From: Streptomyces showdoensis
GTDB lineage: Bacteria; Actinomycetota; Actinomycetes; Streptomycetales; Streptomycetaceae
Assembly (NCBI RefSeq): GCF_039535475.1
Contig: NZ_BAAAXG010000002.1
Coordinates: 331,575-395,574, forward strand
Length of the DNA: 64,000 nt
Reading direction: 5' to 3'
This document shows, piece after piece, positions 44,057-53,508 of this stretch. The notes beneath the pieces are model-generated. The model saw only the letters and a program-made list of their open reading frames with translations, was not told the origin of the DNA and did not search any database. The translations under genes were made by a program, and so were the position numbers. How positions within the stretch are numbered: position 1 is the stretch's first letter; each line of letters begins with the position of its first letter.

Positions 44057-44164
44057 GCCCGTGCGGGGGCGGGCCCCGTACGACGTGGACGGGGGTCCGT
44101 GCGGGGGTGCCCTGGTGCGGCGGCGACGCGACCGCGCCGGGGCCGAACCCCGTACGACGGCCCC

Positions 44165-44614
44165 TCAGACCCCGGGCGCGGGCCTCACCCTGATGCCGTG
44201 GCGCTCCAGGAGCGCCGCCGTGACCCCGTCGCCCGGCACGAGCTCGCCGGTGAACGTCCCGTCGTACACCCGGCCGCGGCCGCAGGAGGGGCTGCGCGGC
44301 ATCAGCAGCGCTTCGGTGCAGCCCGTCGCCCTGGCCCGGGCCAGGGCGCGTCGGGCCCCGGCGACGAACTCGGCGGTCACGTCCGTGCCTTCGTCGTCCA
44401 CGACCTTCGCCGTGCCGTCCAGGACCGCGTGCCCGTCGCCGCCGACCGTCTCGGCGGGCCGCCGCGGGGTCGGCAGCCCGCCGGCGCCCTCCGGGCAGAA
44501 CGGGACCGCCGCGCGGCCCGCGAGCGCCGCGTCGAGCGCGGCCGAGGGCTTGTCGCGCCCGTCGTAGCGGCACGGCACGCCCCGCAGGCAGGCGCTGACC
44601 AGTACGGATTCCAT
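44165..44614 (-). CDS. DUF523 (YbbK-like) protein
   Basis: 149 aa. Family cysteines are all present: SACLRGVPCRYDG, PFCPEGAGGLPTPRRPAE and LMPRSPSCGRGRVYDGTFTG. DUF523 proteins probably bind an iron-sulfur cluster or metal and are linked to 2-thiouracil/tRNA or cofactor chemistry in other species; the exact role is unproven. It follows convergently after the lipoprotein gene; the 108-bp gap has two copies of CCCCGTACGACG (44074 and 44148) and nothing else clear. Confidence 0.88.
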   Translation of the reverse strand: MESVLVSACLRGVPCRYDGRDKPSAALDAALAGRAAVPFCPEGAGGLPTPRRPAETVGGDGHAVLDGTAKVVDDEGTDVTAEFVAGARRALARARATGCTEALLMPRSPSCGRGRVYDGTFTGELVPGDGVTAALLERHGIRVRPAPGV

Positions 44615-44643
44615 CCGGCCAGGCTACTGGGGCGGTTCGGCGG

Positions 44644-46011
44644 TCAGGACCCGCCGGCCCGCAGCGAGGCCGTGTGGGAGCGGACCTGCTCCGGAGTGAG
44701 GTAGACGTCCGTGTACTCGAAGTCCCGCAGCGTGCCCGACTTCGAGGCCAGGAAGCCGGTGCGGACGAAGTCGTCGCCGGCCACCGCGTTCAGCAGCCAG
44801 TTGGTCATCACCCTGGTCTTCGCCACGTTGGTGCGCAGCGCCGCCCAGTGGTAGGCGCGGGCCACCGCCTGGGCCGGCATGCCGTGCAGCTCGACGCCGA
44901 GCGGCTTGGACACGCCGTCGAGGCCGCCCAGGTCGACCACCAGCCCGAGGTCCTTGTGGACGTACGGGCGGGTCGGCTCGCCCCGCAGCGTCGCGACCAG
45001 GTTGTCCGCGACCGCCTTGCCCTGGCGCATCGCGTGCTGGGCCGTGGGCGGGCAGATCGCGCCGCCCTCGCCCTTGGCGAGGTCCGGCACCGCGGCCGCG
45101 TCGCCCAGCGCCCACACGCCGTCCAGGCCGGGCACCGCCATGTCCGAGCCGACCACCAGCCGGCCGCGCAGCGTCTCGGCGCCGAGCGTGCCGATGAGCG
45201 GGCTGGCGGCCACGCCGGCCGTCCAGATCAGGGTGCGGCAGGGCAGCACCCGGCCGTCGGTGAGGGTCACGTTCTCGTCGTCCACGGAGGCGACCGAGAC
45301 GCCGAGGGAGACCTCGATGCCGCGCTTGCGCAGGATCTCGAGGGCGGCCCCGCCCAGCTTCGGGCCGAGTTCGGGCATGAGCGTGGGCGCGATGTCGACC
45401 AGGTGCCACTTGATGAGCCGGGGGTCCAGGCGCGGATAGCGCTTGACGGCGTTGCGGGTGAGCAGTTGGAGGCAGGCCGCCGTCTCCGTCCCCGCGTAGC
45501 CGCCGCCGACCACCACGAACTGCAGCCGCGCCGTCCGTTCGGCCTCGTCCTGGCTGGCGTCGGCGAGGTCGAGCTGGGCGATCACGTGGTCGCGGATGTA
45601 CGCCGCCTCGGCGAGCGTCTTCATGCCCCGGGCGTGCTCGGCGAGACCGGGGATGTCGAAGGTGCGGGTGACGCTGCCCGGGGCGAGGACCAGGTGGTCG
45701 TACGGCTCGGTCTCCAGCTCGCCCGAGATGGTGCGCACCACGCAGACCTTGGCGGCGGTGTCCACGCCGACCGCGCCGCCCGGGATGATCCGGGTGCGGT
45801 GCCGCTCGCTGCGCCGCAGCGAGAGGGCCACCGACTGCGGGGTCAGCACGCCGGAGGCGACCTGCGGCAGCAGCGGCAGGTACAGCTGGTAGGAGAAGGG
45901 AGACAGGAGCGAGATCGCCGCCTCCCGTCCGGTCAGCCGCCGTTCCAGGCGCCGCACGCACCCGACCCCTGCGAAACCGGCGCCCACCACGAGGATTCTC
46001 GGTCGAGACAC
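44644..46011 (-). CDS. ndh: Type II NADH dehydrogenase (NDH-2)
   Basis: About 455 aa, single-subunit non-proton-pumping NADH:quinone oxidoreductase. FAD motif ILVVGAGFAGVGCVRRLERR, NAD motif FVVVGGGYAGTETAACLQLL, second FAD site VWALGDAAAVPD, and the quinone-site-like CPPTAQHAMRQGKAVADNLV. The C-terminus (WHWAALRTN-like AYHWAALRTNVAKTRVMTNW) may form the membrane-binding helix. The GTG at 46011 gives the usual MSRPRILVVG start; a GTG at 46032 adds seven residues. Divergent from the AspT-like transporter over 174 bp. It feeds electrons to menaquinone. Confidence 0.9.
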   Translation of the reverse strand: MSRPRILVVGAGFAGVGCVRRLERRLTGREAAISLLSPFSYQLYLPLLPQVASGVLTPQSVALSLRRSERHRTRIIPGGAVGVDTAAKVCVVRTISGELETEPYDHLVLAPGSVTRTFDIPGLAEHARGMKTLAEAAYIRDHVIAQLDLADASQDEAERTARLQFVVVGGGYAGTETAACLQLLTRNAVKRYPRLDPRLIKWHLVDIAPTLMPELGPKLGGAALEILRKRGIEVSLGVSVASVDDENVTLTDGRVLPCRTLIWTAGVAASPLIGTLGAETLRGRLVVGSDMAVPGLDGVWALGDAAAVPDLAKGEGGAICPPTAQHAMRQGKAVADNLVATLRGEPTRPYVHKDLGLVVDLGGLDGVSKPLGVELHGMPAQAVARAYHWAALRTNVAKTRVMTNWLLNAVAGDDFVRTGFLASKSGTLRDFEYTDVYLTPEQVRSHTASLRAGGS

Positions 46012-46089
46012 GGTGTCAGCCCGCCCTTCCACGTTCCTGGCCGTCGACGGCCCTTGAAGGCTGACTAACCGTGCACATCATCGGGAAAT

Positions 46090-46108
46090 CATTCATATCC
46101 GCTGAATG
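46090..46108. promoter_or_regulatory. Palindrome CATTCA-N7-TGAATG in divergent promoter region
   Basis: A perfect 6-7-6 inverted repeat, AT-rich against its surroundings, in the gap between ndh and the AspT-like gene. Candidate operator; it does not match a Rex site (TTGTGAA-type). Confidence 0.5.
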
Positions 46109-46185
46109 GGGGAGGAATGCGGTGAGTACCGGGCGCGGCCGGGCACCGGGGTGCGGCCCGCCCGGGGCTGTGGCTGAGTGGGACC

Positions 46186-47766
46186 ATGTGGCAGTTCTTC
46201 GCGGACAACCCCTGGTTCACCCTCTTCGTCGTCATCGCCGCCGGCTCGCTCTTCGGCATGGTCCGCTTCGGACCGGTGAAGCTCGGAGCGGCCGGGGTGC
46301 TGTTCGTCGGGCTGCTGCTGGGCGCCCTCGACCCGGACATCGGACCCGCCGTCCCCGCCGGGCTCGCCGTCTTCGGCCTCGCCCTGTACGTGTACACGGT
46401 CGGCCTGGAGGCCGGTCCCGCCTTCTTCCGCGAGCTGCGCCCCCAGCTCGGCGTGATGATCGGCGCGATCGCCGCCCTCGTCGTCACCGCCGTCGTGGTC
46501 GGCCTGCTCGGCAACAAGGTCTTCGGGATCCCCGGCACCTACCTGGCCGGCGGCTACGCCGGCATCGGCACCACCACCCCCGGCCTCGCCGCCGCCCAGG
46601 CCTCCTCCGACCAGCCCACCGAACCGGCCACCGGCTACGCCATCGGCTACCCGCTCGCCGTCGTCCTGACGATCCTCTTCGTCTCGGCCATCGCGGCCGT
46701 CCGCTCCTGGCCGGCCCGCCGCGACCCCGGCACCGGACTGCCCGACCGGCTCGTCACCCGCACCGTGACGGTCGACCGCGCCCGGACGTGGGGCGAGGTC
46801 CCCGGTGTGGCCGAAGGGCAGCTGCTGGCCAGCGTCCACCAGCCCGTCGGCGGGGCCCCGCGGGTGGCCGGCGGCCTCGACGTCCTGGCCCCCGGCGACC
46901 GGGTGGTCCTGGTCGGCGGTCCCGAGGCCGTCGCGGACGGCATCAAGGCGCTCGGCCGGGAGGACGCGGAACACCTGCTCGACCGGCGCGACACCGTCGA
47001 CTACCGCCGCATCCTGCTCACCAACCCCGATCTCGCCGGGCGGACCGTCGGCGAGCTCGCGCTGTCCGACCGGTACGGAGCCATGGCCACCCGGGTCCGC
47101 CGCGGCGACCAGGACCTCCTCGCCCACGACGACCTGCTGCTCCAGCTCGACGACCGGGTCCGGGTCGTCATGCCCCGGGCCCGTACCGCCGAGGTCACCG
47201 GCTACCTCGGCGACACCGAGGCCAAGGTGAGCGAGGTCAGCGCCGTCAGCATGGGCCTGGGGCTCGCCGCCGGCTTCCTCATCGGCATCCCGAAGTTCAC
47301 CGTCGGCTCCACGACCCTCTCCCTCGGCACCGCGGCCGGCCCCCTCGTCATGGCGATGGTCCTCGGCCGCCTGCGCCGCACGGGCCCGCTGGTCTGGGTG
47401 CTGCCCACCCGCGCCAACCTGACCCTGCGCCAGATCGGTCTCCTCGTCTTCCTGGCCTGCGTCGGCCTCACCTCCGGATACGCGTTCCGGCGCGAGGCCT
47501 TCTCCCTCTTCGGCTTGAAGCTGCTGCTCGTGCTCCTGGTGAGCGCCGTCCTGAGCTACGCCCTGATGGTCCTGGTGGCCCGGCTGCTGGGCCAGAGCCG
47601 CCCCCGCACGATGGGCCTGCTGGCCGGCTACGTGGGAAACCCCGCCATCACGGCGTACGCGAACAGCAGGGTCTCCGACAGCCGGGTGAACACCGGATAC
47701 GCGACGCTCTTCGCCCTCGCCATCCTGGTGAAGATCGTCTGCATCCAGCTCATCGTCGGGCTCTGA
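46186..47766 (+). CDS. AspT/YbjL-type transporter with two TrkA-C domains
   Basis: 526 aa. Two AspT/YidE duplication domains of five to six helices each (1-170, FGLALYVYTVGLEAGPAFF and GYAGIGTTTPGLAAAQASS; 355-526, GYVGNPAITAYANSRVSDSR) flank a cytosolic part with two RCK_C/TrkA_C domains (about 195-345; VAGGLDVLAPGDRVVLVGGP, AHDDLLLQLDDRVRVVMPRA). This is the aspartate:alanine-exchanger family; the RCK_C domains imply ligand gating. Substrate could be a carboxylate or amino acid. It ends at a hairpin shared with the phospholipase gene. Confidence 0.9.
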   Translation: MWQFFADNPWFTLFVVIAAGSLFGMVRFGPVKLGAAGVLFVGLLLGALDPDIGPAVPAGLAVFGLALYVYTVGLEAGPAFFRELRPQLGVMIGAIAALVVTAVVVGLLGNKVFGIPGTYLAGGYAGIGTTTPGLAAAQASSDQPTEPATGYAIGYPLAVVLTILFVSAIAAVRSWPARRDPGTGLPDRLVTRTVTVDRARTWGEVPGVAEGQLLASVHQPVGGAPRVAGGLDVLAPGDRVVLVGGPEAVADGIKALGREDAEHLLDRRDTVDYRRILLTNPDLAGRTVGELALSDRYGAMATRVRRGDQDLLAHDDLLLQLDDRVRVVMPRARTAEVTGYLGDTEAKVSEVSAVSMGLGLAAGFLIGIPKFTVGSTTLSLGTAAGPLVMAMVLGRLRRTGPLVWVLPTRANLTLRQIGLLVFLACVGLTSGYAFRREAFSLFGLKLLLVLLVSAVLSYALMVLVARLLGQSRPRTMGLLAGYVGNPAITAYANSRVSDSRVNTGYATLFALAILVKIVCIQLIVGL

Positions 47767-47770
47767 CCGC

Positions 47771-47798
47771 CGGGCCCCGGCCATGCGGCCGGAGCCCG
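47771..47798. terminator. Hairpin between convergent transporter and phospholipase genes
   Basis: CGGGCCCCGGCC (47771-47782), loop ATGC, GGCCGGAGCCCG (47787-47798); 12-bp stem with one C/A mismatch, in a 41-bp convergent gap. Confidence 0.75.
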
Positions 47799-47807
47799 CC
47801 GGGCCCG

Positions 47808-49856
47808 TCAGCCGCTGACGCTGGGCGCCCCCGTCTCGATGTGACCGGTGTACCGGCGCGACCAGGTGCCGTCGAGGTCGGCGAGGATCGTGAAGTCGTA
47901 CCAGCCGTTGCTGTACGCCACGGCGTTGAAGTAGTCCTCGCGGGAGGAGTTCGCCGGGACCGTGTAGGTCCAGGGGCCGTCCGTCCGGTAGGCGTTGGGG
48001 CGGACGGTGAAGGTGACGGCGGAGGACGAGGAGTTGGTCATCCTGAACCAGATCGCCGTCTTGCCGGTGCCGGGCTCCGTCGCGAACCGGGCCGCCACCT
48101 CGATGTCCTTGCCCGCCTTGGACGCGTCGCCGATGAAGCGGCGCAGGAAGCGGTTGGGGCCCATCATCGAGATGTCGTACTTCCCCGAACCCGAACCGAG
48201 CCCGATGTTGAAGTAGTCGCTCGACGTGCCGCCCGGGTCGACCGTGTACTGCCAGGCGGCGGTGTCGCGGTACTGGTGCGGGTGGATCGAGAAGTGCGCG
48301 GGGCGGCGGGCCTCGGTGCCCTGGTTGCTCATGGAGAACCAGGCGAGGATCTTCCCGGCGGCGCCGAACTCGAAGCGGTCGAGGTTGCCGTTCACCTGGT
48401 ACGGCACGGCGCGCGCGGGACGCGTGCCCGGCTCCTGCGGCGGCAGGGCGTTGTCCTGGGGGACCGGGTTGGGCAGCGGGCCGCAGGTGGACTGGCCGAT
48501 GACCTTGGCGGTGGAGGGCAGGTTGGCCGGGAGGCCGTACACCGGGCGGGCGAAGTCGAAGACACCGGTCAGGTCGCCCACCACCTTCCGCCGCCAGGCG
48601 CTGATGTTGGGGCAGGTGGCGGGGGTGCCGAGCGCCGCCGTCCAGGTCTCCATGAAGCGCAGCACGGAGGTGTGGTCGAAGACCTCGGAGCTGACCCAGC
48701 CGCCACGGGTCCACGGGGACATGACAATCATCGGGACGCGGAAGCCGAGACCGACCGGTATCCCGTCGATGTACTCGCCGGGAGTCCCGGGCGGCGCGAC
48801 CGGCGGCGGCACGTGGTCGAAGAAGCCGTCGTTCTCGTCGTAGTTGAGGAAGAGCACGGTCGAGTCGAAGACCTCGGGGTTCGCGGAGAGGGCGCGGTAC
48901 ACCAGGTCCACGAAGTGGGCGCCGTCGCCGGGCGGGGCGTAGGGGTGCTCGGAGAACGCCTCGTTGGCCACCACCCAGGAGACCTGCGGCAGGGTGCCCG
49001 CGACGACGTCCGCGCGGATCGCGGCGGCGATGTCGTCCGGGGTCGAGCCGGTGACCTTGGGGACCGAGCCCATGCCCCGGTCGTACAGCGGGTCGCCGGG
49101 CTTGGCGTCGGTGAACCTCTTGAAGTACGCGAGACCGTTGTCGCCGTAGTTGTCCTGCGCGTTCTGGTAGACCTTCCAGCTCATCCCGGCGCGCTGGAGG
49201 GCCTCCGCGTACGTCTCCCAGGTCAGCCCGGACTCGTCGCCGCCGTCCTTGCTGGAGGCGTCGACCTTGCCGCTCCACAGGAAGGTGCGGTTGGGGCCGG
49301 TGGCGCTCAGCGTCGAGCAGAAATAGGCGTCGCAGATGGTGTACGCGTCGGCGAGCGCGTAGTGGAAGGGGATGTCGCCGCGGTCCAGGTGGCCCAGGGT
49401 GCGGGTGTTGCCCACGCCCGTGACCCAGTTGTCCATCCGGCCCTTGTTCCAGGCGGCGTGCTGCGAGCTCCAGCTGTGCGGGAGGTCGCCGTTGCACTGG
49501 GCCAGGGTCTCGCCGTCGACGCCGCCGGCCGGGGGAGTGGAGCTGAGCTTCCACGGGTACTGCCGGCCGCCCCAGTTGGGCTGGTTGAACGTACCCCAGC
49601 CGCCGGGGATGTTCCCGGCGGCCTTGTCGCCGAAGCCCCGTACGCCGCGCAGCCGCCCGAAGTAGTGGTCGAAGCTGCGGTTCTCCTGCATGAGGATCAC
49701 CACGTGCTTCACGTCGGTGATGGTGCCGGTGGCCCCGGCCGCGGCGGCCGACACGGCCTCCCCGGCGGCGGCCGCGGCCGGCCCGGCCGGCAACGCGGCC
49801 CCGGCGGCGAGCCCCGCCCCGATCCCGACGAATCCTCTGCGGCTGATGGGAAGCAT
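47808..49856 (-). CDS. Phosphocholine-specific phospholipase C, Tat-exported
   Basis: 682 aa, the size of non-haemolytic PlcN/PlcC-like enzymes. Tat signal PISRRGFVGIGAGLAAGAAL; phosphoesterase core HVVILMQENRSFDHYFGRLR, then CDAYFCSTLSATGPNRTFLW, LPQVSWVVANEAFSEHPYAP, FLNYDENDGFFDHVPPP and PMIVMSPWTRGGWVSSEVFD. Two DUF756 C-terminal beta domains follow (about 495-590 and 600-680). Secreted enzyme that cleaves phosphatidylcholine or sphingomyelin. Upstream on the minus strand a GTTCACC and a GTTAACC (between 49990 and 49950) resemble single PHO-box units but not the 11-bp direct repeat, so PhoP control is uncertain. Confidence 0.93.
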   Translation of the reverse strand: MLPISRRGFVGIGAGLAAGAALPAGPAAAAAGEAVSAAAAGATGTITDVKHVVILMQENRSFDHYFGRLRGVRGFGDKAAGNIPGGWGTFNQPNWGGRQYPWKLSSTPPAGGVDGETLAQCNGDLPHSWSSQHAAWNKGRMDNWVTGVGNTRTLGHLDRGDIPFHYALADAYTICDAYFCSTLSATGPNRTFLWSGKVDASSKDGGDESGLTWETYAEALQRAGMSWKVYQNAQDNYGDNGLAYFKRFTDAKPGDPLYDRGMGSVPKVTGSTPDDIAAAIRADVVAGTLPQVSWVVANEAFSEHPYAPPGDGAHFVDLVYRALSANPEVFDSTVLFLNYDENDGFFDHVPPPVAPPGTPGEYIDGIPVGLGFRVPMIVMSPWTRGGWVSSEVFDHTSVLRFMETWTAALGTPATCPNISAWRRKVVGDLTGVFDFARPVYGLPANLPSTAKVIGQSTCGPLPNPVPQDNALPPQEPGTRPARAVPYQVNGNLDRFEFGAAGKILAWFSMSNQGTEARRPAHFSIHPHQYRDTAAWQYTVDPGGTSSDYFNIGLGSGSGKYDISMMGPNRFLRRFIGDASKAGKDIEVAARFATEPGTGKTAIWFRMTNSSSSAVTFTVRPNAYRTDGPWTYTVPANSSREDYFNAVAYSNGWYDFTILADLDGTWSRRYTGHIETGAPSVSG

Positions 49857-50086
49857 GCCCCGCCCCTCACGTCACATGGCTGCCCCGGTGGCACGCCGAG
49901 GACAGGATGGGGGACCGAGGCCCAAAGGTATACGGCCGTGCAGTAATCGATTGGTTAACTTATGGAAGACGCTGAGGTGTTGGGGTGAACGGCACAGATG
50001 ATTGGTCCGGATTCAAACCAATGCGTTGCGGTGGGAGAATGAGGGCACGGGACGCACCCGGATCCGGACCACCATGGAGGTGGATC

Positions 50087-50512
50087 ATGGGCGAGGCACG
50101 CGAGGTCATGGACCGTTTCACCGAGGCGGTGACCCATGGGGACCTGGCGGCGATCTCCGGCCTCCTCGCCGAGGACGCCGTCGCCCTCACCCCCGACGGG
50201 GGCGAGATGACGGGGCGCGACACGATCGTCGAGTACTGGCGCTCGATGACCACGTCGATCCCCGATGCGACGTTCACCTACCGGAACCGCTTCGAGATCG
50301 GCGACACCGCGATCGACGAGGGCATCTACACCGGCAAGAACACGGGCCCCATCCCGCTCCCCGACGGCGAGACGCTGCCGGCGACGGGCCGGACCGTCAA
50401 CATCCGAGGGATCGACCTGGCGCAGGTGAGGGACGGCCGGATCCGGAGCTACCGGCTCTACTTCGACCAGACGGAGTTCCTGGACCAGCTCGGACTGCTG
50501 CCGGAGGGCTGA
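50087..50512 (+). CDS. SnoaL-like/NTF2-fold protein
   Basis: 141 aa, cone-shaped NTF2 fold. EVMDRFTEAVTHGDLAAISG, LLAEDAVALTPDGGEMTGRD, IVEYWRSMTTSIPDATFTYR and IRSYRLYFDQTEFLDQLGLL follow the ester-cyclase/nuclear-transport-factor-2 family. GGAGG precedes the ATG at 50087; an ATG at 50074 is in another frame. Members are isomerases, cyclases or ligand binders; no function predicted. Monocistronic between phospholipase C and prolyl oligopeptidase. Confidence 0.85.
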   Translation: MGEAREVMDRFTEAVTHGDLAAISGLLAEDAVALTPDGGEMTGRDTIVEYWRSMTTSIPDATFTYRNRFEIGDTAIDEGIYTGKNTGPIPLPDGETLPATGRTVNIRGIDLAQVRDGRIRSYRLYFDQTEFLDQLGLLPEG

Positions 50513-50607
50513 GCCGGGCCGGGCCCGGGGCCGCCACCGGACCGCTCCGGGGCCCGGGCCCGGGGCGCGGCGGCACGGTGCCGGTCCCGTGGTCCACAAT
50601 CGTCGGC

Positions 50608-52638
50608 ATGACGGAGACGAGCGCGGACACCGGCGGCACCGACCCCTACCTGTGGCTGGAGGAGGTCGACGGCGAGCGGGCCCTGGACTGGGTGCGCGAG
50701 CGGAACGCCGAGACGCGCGCCGAGCTCGCGGGCGGCGACGGCTTCGACGCCCTCGTCGCCGAGCTGCGCGAGGTCCTCGACGCGCCCGACCGGATCCCCT
50801 ACACCCGCCGCCGCGGCCCGTACCTCTACAACTTCTGGCAGGGTGCCGAACACCCCCGGGGCGTGTGGCGCCGCACCACCCTGGAGGAGTACCGCACCGA
50901 CGCGCCCGACTGGGACGTCCTGCTCGACCTCGACGCGCTGGCCGCCGCCGAGGGCGAGGACTGGACCTGGGCCGGGGCGCAGGTGCTGCGCCCCGCCTTC
51001 CGGCGCGCCCTCGTGAGCCTCGCCCGCGGCGGCGGCGACGCCGTCGTCGTGCGGGAGTACGACCTGGCCGAGCGGGCATTCGTCGAGGACGGCTTCCGGC
51101 TGCCCGAGGCCAAGACCGACATCGGCTGGATCGACGAGGACCACGTCTTCGTCGGCACCGACCACGGCCCCGGCTCCATGACGGCCTCCGGCTACCCGCG
51201 CACCGTGCGCCGCTGGCGCCGCGGCACCCCGCTCGACGCGGCCGAGCCCGTCCACGAGGGAGCCGAGTCCGACCTCGCCGTCTCCGCCTGGCACGACCCC
51301 ACCGAGGGCTTCGAGCGCGACTTCGTCGCCCGCTACCGGGACTTCTGGAACCAGGAGACCCACCTCCTCACCGAGGGGGGCGAGCTGCGCCGCATCGAGG
51401 TCCCCGACGACGCCGAGAGCTCCGTGCACCGCGAGTGGCTCCTGGTCACCCCCAAGGCGCCCTGGCTCGGACAGCCCGCCGGCTCCCTGCTCGCCTTCCG
51501 CTTCGACGCCTTCCTCGCCGGACGGCGCGAGCCCGAGGTCCTGTTCACCCCCGACGCGCGCACCGCCCTCGCCGGCCACTCCTGGACCCGCAACCACCTC
51601 GTCGTGGAGACCCTCCAGGACGTCGCCAGCCGGATGCACGTCCTCACCCCGCCCACCGGCCCGGGGGACTGGAAGCGCCGGGAACTCGCCGACATCCCGC
51701 CGCTGGCCTCCGCCGCCGTCACCGACACGGACCCCGACTCCGGCGACGAGTACTTCCTCTCCCTCACCGGCCACCTCGTCCCGCCCTCCCTGCACCGGGG
51801 CGAGATCGGCGGCCCGGACGAGCGGATCAAGCAGGTCCCCGCGCGCTTCGACGCGACCGGCCTCGACGCCCGGCAGTACTTCGCCACCTCCGCCGACGGC
51901 ACCCGCGTCCCGTACACCGTCGTCGGCCGCCACGGGGCGCTCCCCGGCCCCACCCTGCTCACCGGCTACGGCGGCTTCGAGATCGCCCTGACCCCCTCGT
52001 ACGACACCGTGCGCGGGCGCGCCTGGCTCGCCCGCGGCGGCACGTACGTGGTCGCCGGCATCCGCGGGGGCGGCGAGTACGGCCCGCGCTGGCACCGCAG
52101 CGCGCTCAAGGCCGACCGGCCCCGCGCCTACGAGGACTTCGAGGCCGTCGCCCGTGACCTCGTCGCGCGCGGCGTCACCAGCCCCGAGCGGCTCGGCATC
52201 ACCGGCGGCAGCAACGGCGGCCTGCTCATGGGCGCGATGCTGGTCCGCAGCCCCGAACTGTTCGGCGCGATCGTCGGCCACGTCCCGCTGCTCGACATGC
52301 TGCGCTTCCACCGGCTCCTCGCCGGGGCCAGCTGGATCGCGGAGTACGGCGACCCCGACGACCCGGCCGACCGGCCGCACCTCGCGGAGCTCTCGCCCTA
52401 CCACCGGCTCGAAGCCGGACGGCCCTACCCGCCGGTGCTGCTCACCACCTCGACCCGCGACGACCGGGTCCACCCGGGGCACGCCCGCAAGGCCGCCGCC
52501 CGGCTGCGCGAGCTCGGGCACCGGGTGCTGTTGCACGAGACGCTGGTCGGCGGCCACGCGGGCGCGACCGACCACGAGCAGACCGCCTACAACAGCGCCC
52601 TGGAGCACACCTTCCTGTGGCGGACGCTCGGCTCCTGA
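50608..52638 (+). CDS. Prolyl oligopeptidase-family serine peptidase (S9)
   Basis: 676 aa with an N-terminal beta-propeller (about 60-400) and a C-terminal alpha/beta hydrolase domain. Catalytic triad: Ser535 in GGSNGGLLMGA, Asp about 618 in STRDDRVHPGHA, His about 650 in GGHAGATDHE. DPYLWLEEVDGERALDWVRE at the N-terminus is typical of S9A. No signal peptide, so intracellular cleavage of small Pro-containing peptides is likely; some Streptomyces homologues act on secondary-metabolite peptides. The 157 bp after it (52639-52795) hold no gene I can recognise. Confidence 0.94.
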   Translation: MTETSADTGGTDPYLWLEEVDGERALDWVRERNAETRAELAGGDGFDALVAELREVLDAPDRIPYTRRRGPYLYNFWQGAEHPRGVWRRTTLEEYRTDAPDWDVLLDLDALAAAEGEDWTWAGAQVLRPAFRRALVSLARGGGDAVVVREYDLAERAFVEDGFRLPEAKTDIGWIDEDHVFVGTDHGPGSMTASGYPRTVRRWRRGTPLDAAEPVHEGAESDLAVSAWHDPTEGFERDFVARYRDFWNQETHLLTEGGELRRIEVPDDAESSVHREWLLVTPKAPWLGQPAGSLLAFRFDAFLAGRREPEVLFTPDARTALAGHSWTRNHLVVETLQDVASRMHVLTPPTGPGDWKRRELADIPPLASAAVTDTDPDSGDEYFLSLTGHLVPPSLHRGEIGGPDERIKQVPARFDATGLDARQYFATSADGTRVPYTVVGRHGALPGPTLLTGYGGFEIALTPSYDTVRGRAWLARGGTYVVAGIRGGGEYGPRWHRSALKADRPRAYEDFEAVARDLVARGVTSPERLGITGGSNGGLLMGAMLVRSPELFGAIVGHVPLLDMLRFHRLLAGASWIAEYGDPDDPADRPHLAELSPYHRLEAGRPYPPVLLTTSTRDDRVHPGHARKAAARLRELGHRVLLHETLVGGHAGATDHEQTAYNSALEHTFLWRTLGS

Positions 52639-52795
52639 GAGTGGCGCGGGCCCGGAGCCGCGCACGGACCCGGACGGACGCCGTTCTGCAGGCCGCGTGG
52701 TTCCGCGCGGCGGCCCGGGAGGATCCGGGGGCGCGTGGGTCCGCGAGGCGCCCGGGGGAGGTACCGGGAGAGCGCCCAGGAGGTCTCCGGCGGCG

Positions 52796-53470
52796 TCAGC
52801 CCTCGCGGCGCGCCAGCAGACAGCACCGCCTGGTCTCCGCCTCGTGCGGGTACGGACCCCGCTCCAGCTCGGCCTCGATGCGGAAGCCGGCCCCGCGCAG
52901 CGCCTCGGCCACGTCGGCCGGCCGGAGGAAGTGGAAGTCGACGTCCACGTCGTGACCCCACCACTCGGTCAGGGTCCGCACCTCGGAGCCGATGTGGAAG
53001 GAGACCAGGAGCAGGCCGCCGGGCCGCAGCGTCCGGCGGATCTCGGCGAGGGCGGGGCCCAGCTCGCCGGGTGCGAGGTGGATCAGCGAGTAGAGCGCGA
53101 CGGCCGCGTCGAACTCGCCGTCGCGGGCCGGCAGCCGCAGCAGGTCGCCCTCGCGGAACTCGACCCCGGGGTGCCGCTCGCGGCCGAGGGCGACCATGGC
53201 GGGGGACAGGTCCACGCCCACCACGCCGCCGGTACGGCCGTGCCCGGCGATCCAGGCGGCGACGTGACCGGGCCCGCAGCCCAGGTCGGCGATCACCGCG
53301 CCGTCGCCCGCCTGCTCGACGACCGCGCCCAGCAGCGCCCGGTCGAGCGGCTTGCCGTCGAGTTCGTCGCCGATCCGCGCGAGGTACTCGCCCGCCACGG
53401 TGTCGTAGCTGCGCCGCACCCGCTCGTGCCCCGGGCGCCCCGCCCCCGTCGCCCTGCCCGCATCCGTCAT
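52796..53470 (-). CDS. Class I SAM-dependent methyltransferase
   Basis: 224 aa. SAM motif I is VIADLGCGPGHVAAWIAGHG, followed by VVGVDLSPAMVALGRERHPG, LPARDGEFDAAVALYSLIHL and LRPGGLLLVSFHIGSE. UbiE/Methyltransf_25-like fold. Residues 18-35 (HERVRRSYDTVAGEYLARIG) are the usual N-terminal cap. GGAGGGGG lies upstream of the ATG. Substrate unknown. The 87-aa gene lies 38 bp upstream on the same strand. Confidence 0.91.
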   Translation of the reverse strand: MTDAGRATGAGRPGHERVRRSYDTVAGEYLARIGDELDGKPLDRALLGAVVEQAGDGAVIADLGCGPGHVAAWIAGHGRTGGVVGVDLSPAMVALGRERHPGVEFREGDLLRLPARDGEFDAAVALYSLIHLAPGELGPALAEIRRTLRPGGLLLVSFHIGSEVRTLTEWWGHDVDVDFHFLRPADVAEALRGAGFRIEAELERGPYPHEAETRRCCLLARREG

Positions 53471-53508
53471 CGTCCGGCCCCCTCCGTCGTACGGTCCGCT
53501 GTGGGTCG

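Noticed and set aside
46033..46185. Rex redox-sensor site before ndh
   Set aside because: No TTGTGAA-type half sites; only the different CATTCA palindrome is present.
46071..49946. 1291-codon plus-strand frame across the transporter and phospholipase region
   Set aside because: Composition is Arg/Gly/Pro-biased and the two known genes on other frames explain the DNA fully.
49930..50000. PHO box upstream of phospholipase C
   Set aside because: Only single GTTCACC/GTTAACC units are seen, not the 11-bp direct repeats needed for PhoP; kept as a remark only.
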